Source: Bog-532 sp036495425
GTDB lineage: Bacteria; Actinomycetota; Actinomycetes; Streptosporangiales; Streptosporangiaceae
Assembly (NCBI GenBank): GCA_036495425.1
Contig: DASXMW010000117.1
Location: 1-28,709, forward strand
DNA length: 28,709 nucleotides
Direction of reading: 5' to 3'
The notes beneath the pieces are model-generated. The model saw only the letters and a list, made by a program, of their open reading frames with translations. It had not been told where the DNA came from and searched no databases. The position numbers and the translations under genes were made by a program. Positions 1-10,669 of the stretch are shown one piece after another. The stretch's first letter is position 1. Every line of letters begins with the position of its first letter.

Positions 1-940
1 CGGACAGGTCGACGAGGATGTCGGGATTTTCGGCGAGCGCGATCGGCTCCGGGAGCCGCCCGTCCTTCTTCATCTTGGACTCGTTCCGGATCACCGGGCG
101 GAAGTCGGCGACGGCCGCCGTCATTACCACCGCGTCCGCTCCTCCGGCCTCCGCCAGCATCGCGGCGTGCATGTCACGCGCCGACACCACGCGGACGATA
201 CGCGCTCCCGCCGGGCCGGGAAGCTCCACGTTCGCCGCCACCACGGTGACGTCCGCGCCGCGGGCCACCGCCGCCCTGGCGAACGCGTAGCCTTGCCTGC
301 CGGTCGACCAGTTGCCGAGAAAGCGCACCGGGTCGAGTTCCTCACGAGTCCCGCCGGCCGAGATCACCACTCGCCTTCCGGCGAGGGACGGCGCGGCACC
401 GCTGTGCGAACCGGAGAGTACGGCCTCGGCCGCCGCGAACAGCTCGCCTGGTTCCGGCAGCCGACCGGGACCGGTATCCGGTCCGGTGAGCCGCCCGACC
501 GCGGGCTCGATCACGATCGCGCCCCGTTCCCGCAGCCGGGAGACGTTGTGCCTGGTGGCCGCGTGCTCCCACATTTCGGTGTGCATCGCGGGCGCGTACA
601 TCACCGGGCAGCGGGCGGTCAGCAGCGTCGCGGTCAGCAGGTCATCGGCCCGGCCCGCGGCCGCCCGGGCCAGCAGGTCGGCGGTGGCCGGGGCGATCAC
701 GACCAGATCGGCGGACTGGCCGATCCGGACGTGCGGGACCTCGTCCACACCGGTCCACACGTCGGTGGTGACCGGCTGACCGGACAGCGCGGCCCAGGTC
801 GGCTCGCCCACAAAGCGCAAACAGTCCGGGGTCGGGATGACCCGGACGCGGTGGCCGCTCTCGGTCAGCCTGCGCAGCAGCTCGCACGCCTTGTAGGCCG
901 CGATGCCCGCGGAAACGCCCAGGACGACCTGTGGAGCCAT
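1..940 (-). CDS. coaBC: Bifunctional phosphopantothenoylcysteine decarboxylase / phosphopantothenate-cysteine ligase (3' end outside window)
   Basis: CoaBC joins cysteine to 4'-phosphopantothenate (CoaB) and decarboxylates the product (CoaC, FMN) in cytosolic CoA synthesis. The reading frame begins at ATG 940 and runs off the window edge after about 313 codons, so the last quarter (C-terminal CoaB) is missing. The CoaC half shows the flavoprotein start VLGVSAGIAAYK, His70 in VPHVRIGQ (the position of the catalytic His) and PAMHTEMW (residues 117-124). This last is the PxMNxxMW substrate loop with His for Asn, a variant I also know from the mycobacterial enzyme. CoaB begins near residue 170 with SAGGTREELDPVRFLGN and later has TAAVADFRP and the lysine-rich KMKK. 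It lies 25 nt downstream of rpoZ, as usual in actinobacteria. Identification is secure. Confidence 0.95.
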   Translation of the reverse strand, partial: MAPQVVLGVSAGIAAYKACELLRRLTESGHRVRVIPTPDCLRFVGEPTWAALSGQPVTTDVWTGVDEVPHVRIGQSADLVVIAPATADLLARAAAGRADDLLTATLLTARCPVMYAPAMHTEMWEHAATRHNVSRLRERGAIVIEPAVGRLTGPDTGPGRLPEPGELFAAAEAVLSGSHSGAAPSLAGRRVVISAGGTREELDPVRFLGNWSTGRQGYAFARAAVARGADVTVVAANVELPGPAGARIVRVVSARDMHAAMLAEAGGADAVVMTAAVADFRPVIRNESKMKKDGRLPEPIALAENPDILVDLS

Positions 941-965
941 GGCGGCTGAGCTGCTGCGGCCTGGG

Positions 966-1229
966 TCAGGCCTCGTTGGTGGGCTCGACCGAGAGGAGAC
1001 CGTCGCGGACCTCGCGCAGCGAGATCGAAAGCGGCTTCTCCTGAACCCGGGTCTCCACCAGCGGGCCCACGTACTCGAGCAGGCCCTCGCCCAGCTGCGA
1101 GTAGTAGGCGTTGATCTGGCGCGCCCGCTTGGCGGCCATGATCACGAGCTGGTACTTGCTGTCGACGATGTTGAGAAGATCGTCGATCGGCGGGTTGATA
1201 ATGCCATCGGCGGCGGGAGTCCCTGCCAC
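966..1229 (-). CDS. rpoZ: DNA-directed RNA polymerase subunit omega
   Basis: The 87-residue omega subunit binds the beta-prime subunit, helps assemble and stabilise RNA polymerase, and mediates some ppGpp effects. The sequence has the actinobacterial omega pattern: IINPPIDDLLNIVDSKYQLV, the conserved AAKRARQINAYY helix, then LLEYVGPLVETRVQEKPLS. Length is normal for the family. The start is GTG at 1229, chosen because AAAGG lies about 7 nt upstream on the minus strand and because MAGTPAADGIINPP matches the usual N-terminus. It sits 27 nt downstream of gmk and 25 nt upstream of coaBC, so these three genes are probably co-transcribed. Confidence 0.96.
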   Translation of the reverse strand: MAGTPAADGIINPPIDDLLNIVDSKYQLVIMAAKRARQINAYYSQLGEGLLEYVGPLVETRVQEKPLSISLREVRDGLLSVEPTNEA

Positions 1230-1256
1230 GTCACGCCTTTCGTCATCAGGAAGGCG

Positions 1257-1826
1257 TCACCGGTCGTCCGGTGAGCCAAACCCCAAGGCTACCAGCTGTT
1301 CACACACCTGCTTGACCGATGTGTTGACCAGGGTGATGTCAAATTCGCTCCCGGCCGCCAGTTCCGCCCGGGCCGCGTCGAGGCGGCGTTCGACGACCTC
1401 GGGCGGCTCGGTGCCACGGCCGGTGAGCCGCCGCACCAGTTCGTCCCAGGAGGGCGGGGCCAGGAACACCAGGCGCGCGTCGGGCACGCTCTTGCGCACC
1501 TGCCGGGCGCCGGCGAGGTCGATCTCGAGCAGGCAGGGAATGCCCGCCGCGAGTTTCTCCTCGAGCGGCTTTCGCGGGGTTCCATACTTGTTTCCGGCGA
1601 ACTCCGCCCATTCCAGTAGTTCGCCGCGATCAACCATCCGGTCGAATTCGGCCTCGTCCACAAAAAAGTATTCGCGGCCGTCGGCTTCACCGGGCCGCGG
1701 CGGGCGCGTCGTCACCGAGACCGAGAGCCACAGCTCGGGATAGCACCGCCGCAGCTCCGCGACGACCGTGCTCTTCCCGACCCCGGAGGGCCCGGAGAGC
1801 ACGGTCAGCCGGGAGAACGTCCGCAT
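1257..1826 (-). CDS. gmk: Guanylate kinase
   Basis: Guanylate kinase makes GDP from GMP and ATP in the cytosol. The P-loop is GPSGVGKS (residues 12-19). It is followed by the GMP-binding segment VSVTTRPPRPGEADG, the FFVDEAEFDRMVDRGELLEWAEFAGNKYGTP region (quoted here in part as a landmark), LLEIDLAGARQVR and FLAPPSWDELVRRL. I chose ATG 1826 (MRTFSRLTVLSG, 189 aa). The frame stays open to a TTG at 1907, which would add 27 Gly/Pro/Ala-rich residues. Many actinobacterial Gmk proteins do carry a short N-terminal extension, so that start cannot be excluded, and neither start has a strong ribosome binding site. It follows mihF after 150 nt. Confidence 0.95.
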   Translation of the reverse strand: MRTFSRLTVLSGPSGVGKSTVVAELRRCYPELWLSVSVTTRPPRPGEADGREYFFVDEAEFDRMVDRGELLEWAEFAGNKYGTPRKPLEEKLAAGIPCLLEIDLAGARQVRKSVPDARLVFLAPPSWDELVRRLTGRGTEPPEVVERRLDAARAELAAGSEFDITLVNTSVKQVCEQLVALGFGSPDDR

Positions 1827-1976
1827 GGTACGGCAGTATCCACTGCCGGGCCCCGCGGCTCCGCTGGGGGTGGCGGAGTCGCCCGCATTACCTCCCGGAC
1901 CGGTCAACCATGCCCCCGTACCCGCTCCCGGATTCTGCTGTTTGCCTACTTGTCTCCGGTTGTCTCCGGAGCCGGC

Positions 1977-2297
1977 TCAGATGTCCGAGCCGAACTCGTG
2001 CTCGAGTGCCGAGCGCTGGTTCGCCCCCAGACCACGGACCCGGCGGGACTCGGCGATGCCGAGACGTTCCATGATCTGCTTGGCGCGGACCTTGCCGACA
2101 CCCGGCATCGACTCAAGCAGAGCCGAGACCTTCATCTTGCCAATGACGTCATCGGTCGAGCCTTCCTTGATGACGTCAGAGAGGGTGGTGGCTCCGCGCT
2201 TGAGGCGATTCTTCACCTCCGCGCGTTCTTTGCGTGCTCTGGCCGCCTTCTCCAAGGCTGCCGCGCGCTGATCAGGAGTGAGGGGAGGAAGAGCCAC
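1977..2297 (-). CDS. mihF: Actinobacterial integration host factor (mIHF/sIHF)
   Basis: This is the small nucleoid-associated protein of actinobacteria, unrelated in fold to the alpha/beta IHF of Proteobacteria. It bends DNA, affects chromosome compaction, and supports phage L5-type integration and development. The 106-residue protein shows the family pattern: a basic N-terminal helix (TPDQRAAALEKAARARKERA), a KNRLKRG linker, VIGKMKVSALLESMPGVGK, and the helix-hairpin-helix element PGVGKVRAKQIMERLGI (around residues 64-80), ending in RRVRGLG. The start is GTG 2297, supported by GAGGTGA 6 nt upstream (forward 2304-2310). It lies between pyrF and gmk, its conserved place. Its promoter is annotated separately. 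Confidence 0.95.
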   Translation of the reverse strand: MALPPLTPDQRAAALEKAARARKERAEVKNRLKRGATTLSDVIKEGSTDDVIGKMKVSALLESMPGVGKVRAKQIMERLGIAESRRVRGLGANQRSALEHEFGSDI

Positions 2298-2341
2298 TCG
2301 AGGTCACCTCGGGTTTCGTTGGGAAAAACGTTGTGGCGGTG

Positions 2342-2371
2342 AAACTAGCGAGTAAGAGTACCTTTCGGCAA
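2342..2371 (-). promoter_or_regulatory. Candidate sigma-70 promoter of mihF
   Basis: On the minus strand TTGCCG (2371-2366) and TAGTTT (2347-2342) are separated by 18 nt, a fair match to housekeeping actinobacterial promoters (TTGNCN / TANNNT). The predicted transcript starts near 2335, giving a leader of roughly 38 nt that contains the GAGGTGA ribosome binding site. Further upstream the DNA becomes AT-rich (around 2385-2420), as is common above strong promoters. This is motif matching only. Confidence 0.5.
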
Positions 2372-2724
2372 CGCGAATCCCCGTTTATGTCACAATAAAT
2401 TTAGGGATATTACTCTGGGTGATCGATCGCTTACAAGGAGCAAGCAATCAACGGTCACAAGGGCTCCGTTCGCCGGCCGGCAACGGCCGAAAGTGTCGCT
2501 CGATCCTGGTGTCAGGGCCACCACGATAGGCCGTCCACGGCAAGAGTAAGCCAACTGCCGCCGTTCTTGAACGGCTGCCCCGAGATTAGTTCTCGCCGGA
2601 CTGTCCAATCGTCACTGAGCTGTCGGGCACGCACGCACCCTAGCGCGCATGAACGATTTGACGGCTGCCGATGCGCATATGATGACAACCCTTGGCCGCT
2701 GAAGCGCTTACGCGATACCGCAGT

Positions 2725-2795
2725 GCTTACCGTACGGCTAAGTGCGCGGGTAACTTCACCGCTTACCGCACCGCTTACCGCACTGGCGCCAGTGC
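2725..2795. repeat. GCTTACCG direct repeats running into a 16-bp perfect palindrome
   Basis: GCTTACCG occurs at 2725-2732, 2761-2768 and 2773-2780. The last two form a 12-bp tandem (GCTTACCGCACC, then GCTTACCGCACT). The third copy ends at the first base of a perfect 16-bp palindrome, GCACTGGCGCCAGTGC (2780-2795). A fourth copy of the octamer lies at 2973-2980. The arrangement resembles a clustered protein-binding site, but no known regulator motif fits that I can name. Confidence 0.6.
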
Positions 2796-3033
2796 GATGA
2801 GTACGCCACTGACTGACATGCCCATGGCGATGCAATCCCGTGGAAACGGATACACTACCGCCCTTACGGGCCGAGGAAATATTTTACGTTTCAACACAGC
2901 CCGATCCTATGGCGTCGCCAATGATGTGCATACGAATCGCGTTCTGGCCTGCCGGGCGGGCTCACCCATAGGGCTTACCGCATAGCAGCTGATGCGCGTT
3001 CGGCGGTATTTCAGGCTGGCTGGCGGGGCGTGG

Positions 3034-3786
3034 TCAGCGGGCGGGGGTGGCGGACGACTGGGCGGGCGACTGGGCAGGCGACTGGGCGGCCGGCGCGAGG
3101 CGGCGCAGCGAGGCGGCCACCGTGGCGGCGGCGGCCCCCGGGTCGGGCGCGGCGGTGATGGGGCGGCCGATGACCAGCAGGTCCGAGCCGGCCCGGAGCG
3201 CTTCCTCGGGAGTGGCCACCCGGGCCTGGTCGTTGGCGGCGCTGCCGGCCGGGCGGACGCCCGGGGTGATCAGCGTGATGTCCGGGCCGACCTCGGCACG
3301 GACCGCGCTGACCTCCTTCGGCGAGCAGACCAGCCCGCGGGCGCCGGCCTCGACGGCCAGGGTGGACAGCCGCAGCACGGTGTCGTGCACGCTGCCGGTG
3401 ACCCCGATCAGCCCCAGCTGCTCCTCGCTGAGCGAGGTCAGCAGGGTCACGGCGGCGATCATGGTGTCCGGGGCAGCCTCGGCCGCGGACCGGATCACGT
3501 CGGGGCCGCCGCTGGCGTGCACGGTCAGCAGATCCGGGTGCAGGCGGGCCACGGTCCGGGCCGACCGGGCCACGGTGGCCGGGATGTCGTGCAGCTTCAG
3601 ATCGAGAAAGACCCGGACGGCGCTGGCCCCCCGGATCGAGGCGACGACATCGGGGCCGTAACGCAGGTACAGCTCGAGGCCGATCTTGACCGTGCTCACG
3701 TGCGGCGTCACCAGGTCAGCCCACATGGCGGCGGTTTCCAGGTCGGGTGCGTCCAGTGCGACGGCGACTGGCGCGTGGTTGTTCAA
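3034..3786 (-). CDS. pyrF: Orotidine-5'-phosphate decarboxylase, class I
   Basis: PyrF decarboxylates OMP to UMP, the last step of pyrimidine synthesis. The protein (250 aa) opens VAVALDAP with Asp12, has Lys34 in VKIGLELY, and carries the catalytic Asp-Lys-Asp signature DLKLHDIP (Asp62, Lys64, Asp67). ITPGVRP and LVIGRPI form the phosphate end. This is the short class-I enzyme, not the longer DxKRGD type I associate with Mycobacterium and Streptomyces. The start is TTG 3786: GAAGGAG lies 5 nt upstream, whereas in-frame starts further up (to 3843) lack a ribosome binding site. The C-terminus ends in a repetitive AQSPAQSPAQSS tail encoded by a roughly 12-bp tandem repeat (about 3054-3089). It is separated from pyrD by 373 nt. 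Confidence 0.93.
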   Translation of the reverse strand: MNNHAPVAVALDAPDLETAAMWADLVTPHVSTVKIGLELYLRYGPDVVASIRGASAVRVFLDLKLHDIPATVARSARTVARLHPDLLTVHASGGPDVIRSAAEAAPDTMIAAVTLLTSLSEEQLGLIGVTGSVHDTVLRLSTLAVEAGARGLVCSPKEVSAVRAEVGPDITLITPGVRPAGSAANDQARVATPEEALRAGSDLLVIGRPITAAPDPGAAAATVAASLRRLAPAAQSPAQSPAQSSATPAR

Positions 3787-4159
3787 GGCCACTCCTTCGG
3801 CTCGTGCTGTTCGATTGCACGGTGGTGCTTGGCTGGTTTGCACAGCTGAGGCCGTCGCCGGCGGTTGTTAACGCTCACACTTGCGGTGCCCCGGCGTTCG
3901 CGGACGAGAAGTGCCGGGATTGTGATGTGACGGCCTCGGCGGGCGCCCGCCGCTTGACCTCGTGTAAGAGGTCACCTCGTGGCCGTACCCGAGAGTAATG
4001 CACGCTGGGGCTCCACGCCCCGCCCATCGGAGTTCCAGTCCGTGCTGTCACTCGTGTCCCTCCCCTACCCACCGTCGCGCGGTCAGGCCGGGAAAAGCAC
4101 GCGTCGGCACTGTAGGTGTACCCACCAATGCGCAGCCACGCCCCCGGGAGCTTGAACGT
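3787..4159. other. 373-nt spacer between pyrD and pyrF with inverted repeats
   Basis: This gap breaks an otherwise overlapping operon. It holds a perfect 16-bp palindrome CGGCGGGCGCCCGCCG (3937-3952) followed closely by a hairpin GACCTC-GTGTAA-GAGGTC (3956-3973). The sequence GAGGTCACCTCG at 3968-3979 also occurs at 2300-2311 in the mihF leader. No convincing gene or strong promoter was seen. The hairpins could attenuate or terminate readthrough from pyrD, or belong to a separate pyrF promoter region; the sequence does not decide between these. Confidence 0.5.
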
Positions 4160-5122
4160 TCAGGCCAAGCGGCGGGGGCGGAGGGAGAGGGCGGGGTTGG
4201 GCTCGTGGGCCAGGCCCGTCAGGCCGGTAAGGCGGCCGAGGCCGCGGGCGGTCAGTTCGTCTTCCAGTTCGCGCTGGATTCTGGCGCAGGCGGAAGGGTC
4301 GTGAAAGATCACGGTGCCGACGGCGACCAGGGACGCGCCGGCCAGGATGAGTTCCAGGGCGTCGCGGCCGGTGCGGACGCCGCCGATGCCGATGATGGGG
4401 ACCTCGGGCAGGGCCTGGCGGGTGCGCCAGATGCAGCGGACCGCGACCGGGCGGATGGCCGGGCCGGACAGGCCGCCGGCCCCGCCGGCCAGGGCCGGGC
4501 GCATGGTGCCGGTGTCGATGACCATGCCGGGCAGGGTGTTGATCATGGACAGGGCGTCGGCCCCGGCGGCCACGCAGGCCCGGGCCACGGTCACGATGTC
4601 GGTGACGTCCGGGGCCAGCTTGGCGATGACCGGGATGTCGTAGCGGGTCGCGGCGCGGACGGCTTCGGCCACCTCGGCGGCCGCGTCGGGTTCGGCGGCG
4701 AAGTCGCGGCCGCGGCCTTCGACGTTGGCGCAGGACAGGTTGAGCTCGATGGCGGTGACCCCGGCCGCGCCGGACAGCCGGGCGGCCAGTTCGGCATACT
4801 CCCCCACCGTGCTGCCCGCGATCGACACCACGGTGCGGGCGCCGCGGGACAGCAGCCAGGGCAGGTCGCGCTGCAGGAAGGCGTCGATGCCGGGGCCCTG
4901 CAGGCCGACCGAGCTCAGCAGGCCGCTGGCCGTCTCGGCCGTGCGCGGGGTGGGCCGGCCCGCCCGCGGCTCGATCATGATCGACTTGGTGGTGACCGCG
5001 CCGATCTTGGCCACGTCGATGTACTGGGCCAGTTCGCGGCCGGTGCCCGCGCAGCCGGCCGCGGTCAGGATCGGGGTCGGCAGCTCGAGGTGGCCCAGCC
5101 GGGCCCGCAGGTCAGCCGCCAT
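4160..5122 (-). CDS. pyrD: Dihydroorotate dehydrogenase, class 1B catalytic subunit
   Basis: PyrD oxidises dihydroorotate to orotate with FMN; in class 1B enzymes the electrons pass through PyrK to NAD. The 320-residue TIM barrel shows PILTAAGCAGTGRE (residues 17-30), the FMN/substrate lysine in TTKS (Lys46), NLSCANVEGRG with the catalytic Cys131, VIAKLAPDVTDI, SMINTLPGM and the C-terminal FMN phosphate motif IIGIGGVRTGRDALELILAG (in part). Cys rather than Ser as catalytic base marks a cytosolic class 1 enzyme, consistent with pyrK next to it. ATG 5122 was chosen because it begins at the family N-terminus; the frame continues upstream to 5275 but only through the pyrK gene. The start overlaps the end of pyrK by 11 nt, suggesting translational coupling. 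Confidence 0.93.
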   Translation of the reverse strand: MAADLRARLGHLELPTPILTAAGCAGTGRELAQYIDVAKIGAVTTKSIMIEPRAGRPTPRTAETASGLLSSVGLQGPGIDAFLQRDLPWLLSRGARTVVSIAGSTVGEYAELAARLSGAAGVTAIELNLSCANVEGRGRDFAAEPDAAAEVAEAVRAATRYDIPVIAKLAPDVTDIVTVARACVAAGADALSMINTLPGMVIDTGTMRPALAGGAGGLSGPAIRPVAVRCIWRTRQALPEVPIIGIGGVRTGRDALELILAGASLVAVGTVIFHDPSACARIQRELEDELTARGLGRLTGLTGLAHEPNPALSLRPRRLA

Positions 5123-6068
5123 GGCCGGTCCCCCGCGCCCATCGATGTGTCTGGGTCGTCCGGGGCTCCTGGGGCGTACGGGCCGGGAGGGCGCCGGGGT
5201 CCTGCGACGGCACCGGGCGCGGCGGCTTCCAGCCCGGGGCGCCCAGGGCGTCGAAGGGAATGGTGCCCACGTCATCCCAGCGGACCAGGTCGGCGCGGAA
5301 CACCGGCCCGTCCGTGCACGCCCGCACGATGCGGGTCACGCCGTCGGAGCCGACCACCGGCAGCACGCAGCTCATGCACACCCCGGTGCCGCAGGCGGTG
5401 GGCTGCTCGACCAGGGCCTGCACGGGCAGGTCGTAGCGGCTGGCCAGGGCGACCACCTCGCGCAGGACCGGGAGCGGCGCCGACGCGTAGATCACGTCGG
5501 TGCGGGCCTCGTGGATGACCTGGGTCAGCATGTCGGTGATGACCCCGCGGGCCCCCAGCGAACCGTCTTCGGTGGTGATGGTGGCGCTGCGGGCGGTGCG
5601 GCGGGCCCGCAGCGCGCCGAACACCCGGTCGGCGCTGGCCGCGCCGAGCATGAAGTCGATCTGGCAGCCGCGCTCGCGGAGCCGGTCGGCCAGCGGGAAC
5701 AGGGCCGTGCTGCCGTGCCCGGCCCCCAGCAGCAGGCAGCTGACCGGCTCCCGGGGCAGCGGGAACGGGCGGCCCAGCGGCCCGACCACGTCGAGCAGAT
5801 CGCGGCTGCGCAGGCCGGCCAGCCACCGGGTGCCGGGGCCGCCGGCTTCGAAGATGAACTCGACCGCGCCGCCGTGGCCGGGGTGCACGTCGTGGATGGA
5901 GAACGCCCGGCGCAGCAGGGTGGCCGAGTCGGGGCCGCCGACGGCCACGGTAAGGAACTGGCCGGGCCGGAACTGGGTGGCGATGCCGGGGGCGACCATG
6001 GTCAGGGCGTGGTAGGCGTCGACCCGGCGCACGGTCAGCACCGGACCGCTCACCTGAACCGGCGCCAC
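5112..6068 (-). CDS. pyrK: Dihydroorotate dehydrogenase electron transfer subunit (FAD, [2Fe-2S])
   Basis: PyrK carries electrons from PyrD to NAD(P)+. From the N-terminus the protein shows a ferredoxin-reductase-like FAD domain (FRPGQFLTVAVGG, LLRRAFSIHDV), an NAD domain beginning LLLGAGHGSTALFPLADRL, and the [2Fe-2S] cluster cysteines Cys226, Cys231, Cys234 and Cys251 (CGTGVCMSC plus a distal Cys before TDGPVF). The full set of four cysteines suggests a working cluster. The start is GTG 6068, with purine-rich AAGG/AGG sequence upstream and 27 nt after the carB stop. At 318 aa it is longer than typical PyrK (about 250-290), because a Pro/Arg-rich tail of about 35 residues follows the cluster domain and runs into the pyrD start. 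Confidence 0.92.
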   Translation of the reverse strand: MAPVQVSGPVLTVRRVDAYHALTMVAPGIATQFRPGQFLTVAVGGPDSATLLRRAFSIHDVHPGHGGAVEFIFEAGGPGTRWLAGLRSRDLLDVVGPLGRPFPLPREPVSCLLLGAGHGSTALFPLADRLRERGCQIDFMLGAASADRVFGALRARRTARSATITTEDGSLGARGVITDMLTQVIHEARTDVIYASAPLPVLREVVALASRYDLPVQALVEQPTACGTGVCMSCVLPVVGSDGVTRIVRACTDGPVFRADLVRWDDVGTIPFDALGAPGWKPPRPVPSQDPGALPARTPQEPRTTQTHRWARGTGHGG

Positions 6069-6095
6069 GTCCTGCCTGCCTTCTTCTTGTCCGGG

Positions 6096-9433
<3,338 letters not shown>

Positions 9434-9434
<1 letters not shown>

Positions 9435-10669
9435 CAGGCGCTCCTGCCGTTCATGGTGCTTTCCATCTGGGCGCAGAACTCCGCGAACAGATCGGCGGCG
9501 TCGTGCGGGCCGGGCGCGGCCTCCGGGTGGTACTGCACGCTGAACACCGGCCGGTCCAGCAGGCGCAGGCCCTCGACCACGCCGTCGTTCAGGTTGACGT
9601 GGCTGACCTGGGCGGCGCCGTAGGGGGTGCCGAACGGGGCGCGGGCCGCGTCCGGGATGTGGGCCCAGACCGTGCCGTTGCCGGCGGCGCCGCCCCCATC
9701 CCGGCCAGCACCGTCCTGGCCGGGCAGGGCGGCGGCGAACCCGTGGTTGTGGCTGGAGACCCGGACCCGGCCGGTGGCCAGGTCCATGACCGGCTGGTTG
9801 ACGCCCCGGTGGCCGTAGCGCAGCTTGTAGGTGCCCAGGCCGAGCGCGCGGGCCAGGATCTGGCTGCCCATGCAGATACCGAAGGTGGGTACGCGCGTGT
9901 CCAGCACCCCGCGCATGGCCTCGACGGCGTAGTCGGCGGCGGCCGGGTCGCCGGGACCGTTGCTGAAGAACACCCCGTCCGGGCTGCTGGCCAGGATCTC
10001 GGCCGCGGTCACGGTGGCGGGCAGCACCCGCACCTCACAGCCCAGCCGGGCCAGGTAGCGCGGAGTCGACGCCTTGATGCCGAGGTCGACCGCGGCCACC
10101 CGGTACCGGACCGGGGTGCCGGACGGCGGGCTGACCGTGTAGGGCTCGGGGGTGGTGACGTCGCGGGCCAGGTCGGCCCCGGCCATGCCCGGGCTGGCCA
10201 GCACCCGCTCCCGCAGTTGCCCGGGGTCGGTCTCGGTGGTGCTGATCGCGCCGCGCATGGCGCCCCGGTCGCGCAGCCGCTGGGTCAGGGCCCGGGTGCC
10301 GCGCACCGCGATCCCGGTGACCCCCTGCCGCTTGAGCTCGGTGTCCAGGTCACGCGCGGCCCGCCAGTTCGACGCGATCCGGGACGGGTCGCGGACCACG
10401 TAGCCGCCGACCCAGATCCGGCGGGACTCGGGGTCGGCGTCGTTCACCCCGGTGTTGCCGATGTGCGGCGCGGTCATGGCCACGATCTGCCGCGCGTAGG
10501 AGGGGTCGGTCAGCGTTTCCTGGTACACGGTCATGCCGGTGTTGAACACCATTTCGCCGAAGGTCTCGCCCTCGGCTCCGAAGCCGGAACCGCGCAGGGT
10601 GGTGCCGTCCTCGAGCACCAGGATGGCGGGCGGGGCGGGCAGCGGACTTCCGGCGGGCAACCCGCTCAC
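9434..10669 (-). CDS. carA: Carbamoyl-phosphate synthase small (glutaminase) subunit
   Basis: CarA hydrolyses glutamine and passes ammonia to CarB. The N-terminal small-subunit domain is clear (ILVLEDGTTLRGSGFG, GEMVFNTGMTVYQETLTDPSY), followed by a class-I glutamine amidotransferase domain with nucleophile Cys266 in FGICMGSQ, and His381/Glu383 in YHPEAAPGPHDA. The nucleophile elbow reads GSQ where many enzymes have GHQ or GNQ. A Gly-rich insertion (DGAGRDGGGAAGNG) lies in the amidotransferase domain. The true start is GTG 10669, with AAGGAGG upstream; the frame stays open to 11524 only as an artefact over pyrC. GTGA at the pyrC stop gives a 4-nt overlap. Confidence 0.95.

Larger units (their letters stand above)
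2298..3033. other. Gene-free AT-rich spacer between mihF and pyrF
   Basis: About 735 nt hold no convincing gene. GC content drops to roughly 45-60% in the 60-nt lines I counted by hand (for example 2401-2460 about 45%, 2881-2940 about 48%), against about 70% or more in the flanking genes. It contains the mihF promoter and leader, the repeat/palindrome block at 2725-2795, a small hairpin GCCC-TTAC-GGGC at about 2869, and another GCTTACCG copy at 2973-2980. Short open frames exist on both strands, but they lack ribosome binding sites and recognisable protein sequence. Confidence 0.6.

Noticed and set aside
2512..2835. Minus-strand open frame of 107 codons in the mihF-pyrF spacer
   Set aside because: No recognisable domain, no ribosome binding site, and base composition of a spacer.
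2692..2985. Possible small plus-strand gene with repeated Ala-Tyr-Arg-Thr units
   Set aside because: TTG start, no ribosome binding site, and the repeats reflect the GCTTACCG DNA repeats rather than protein selection.
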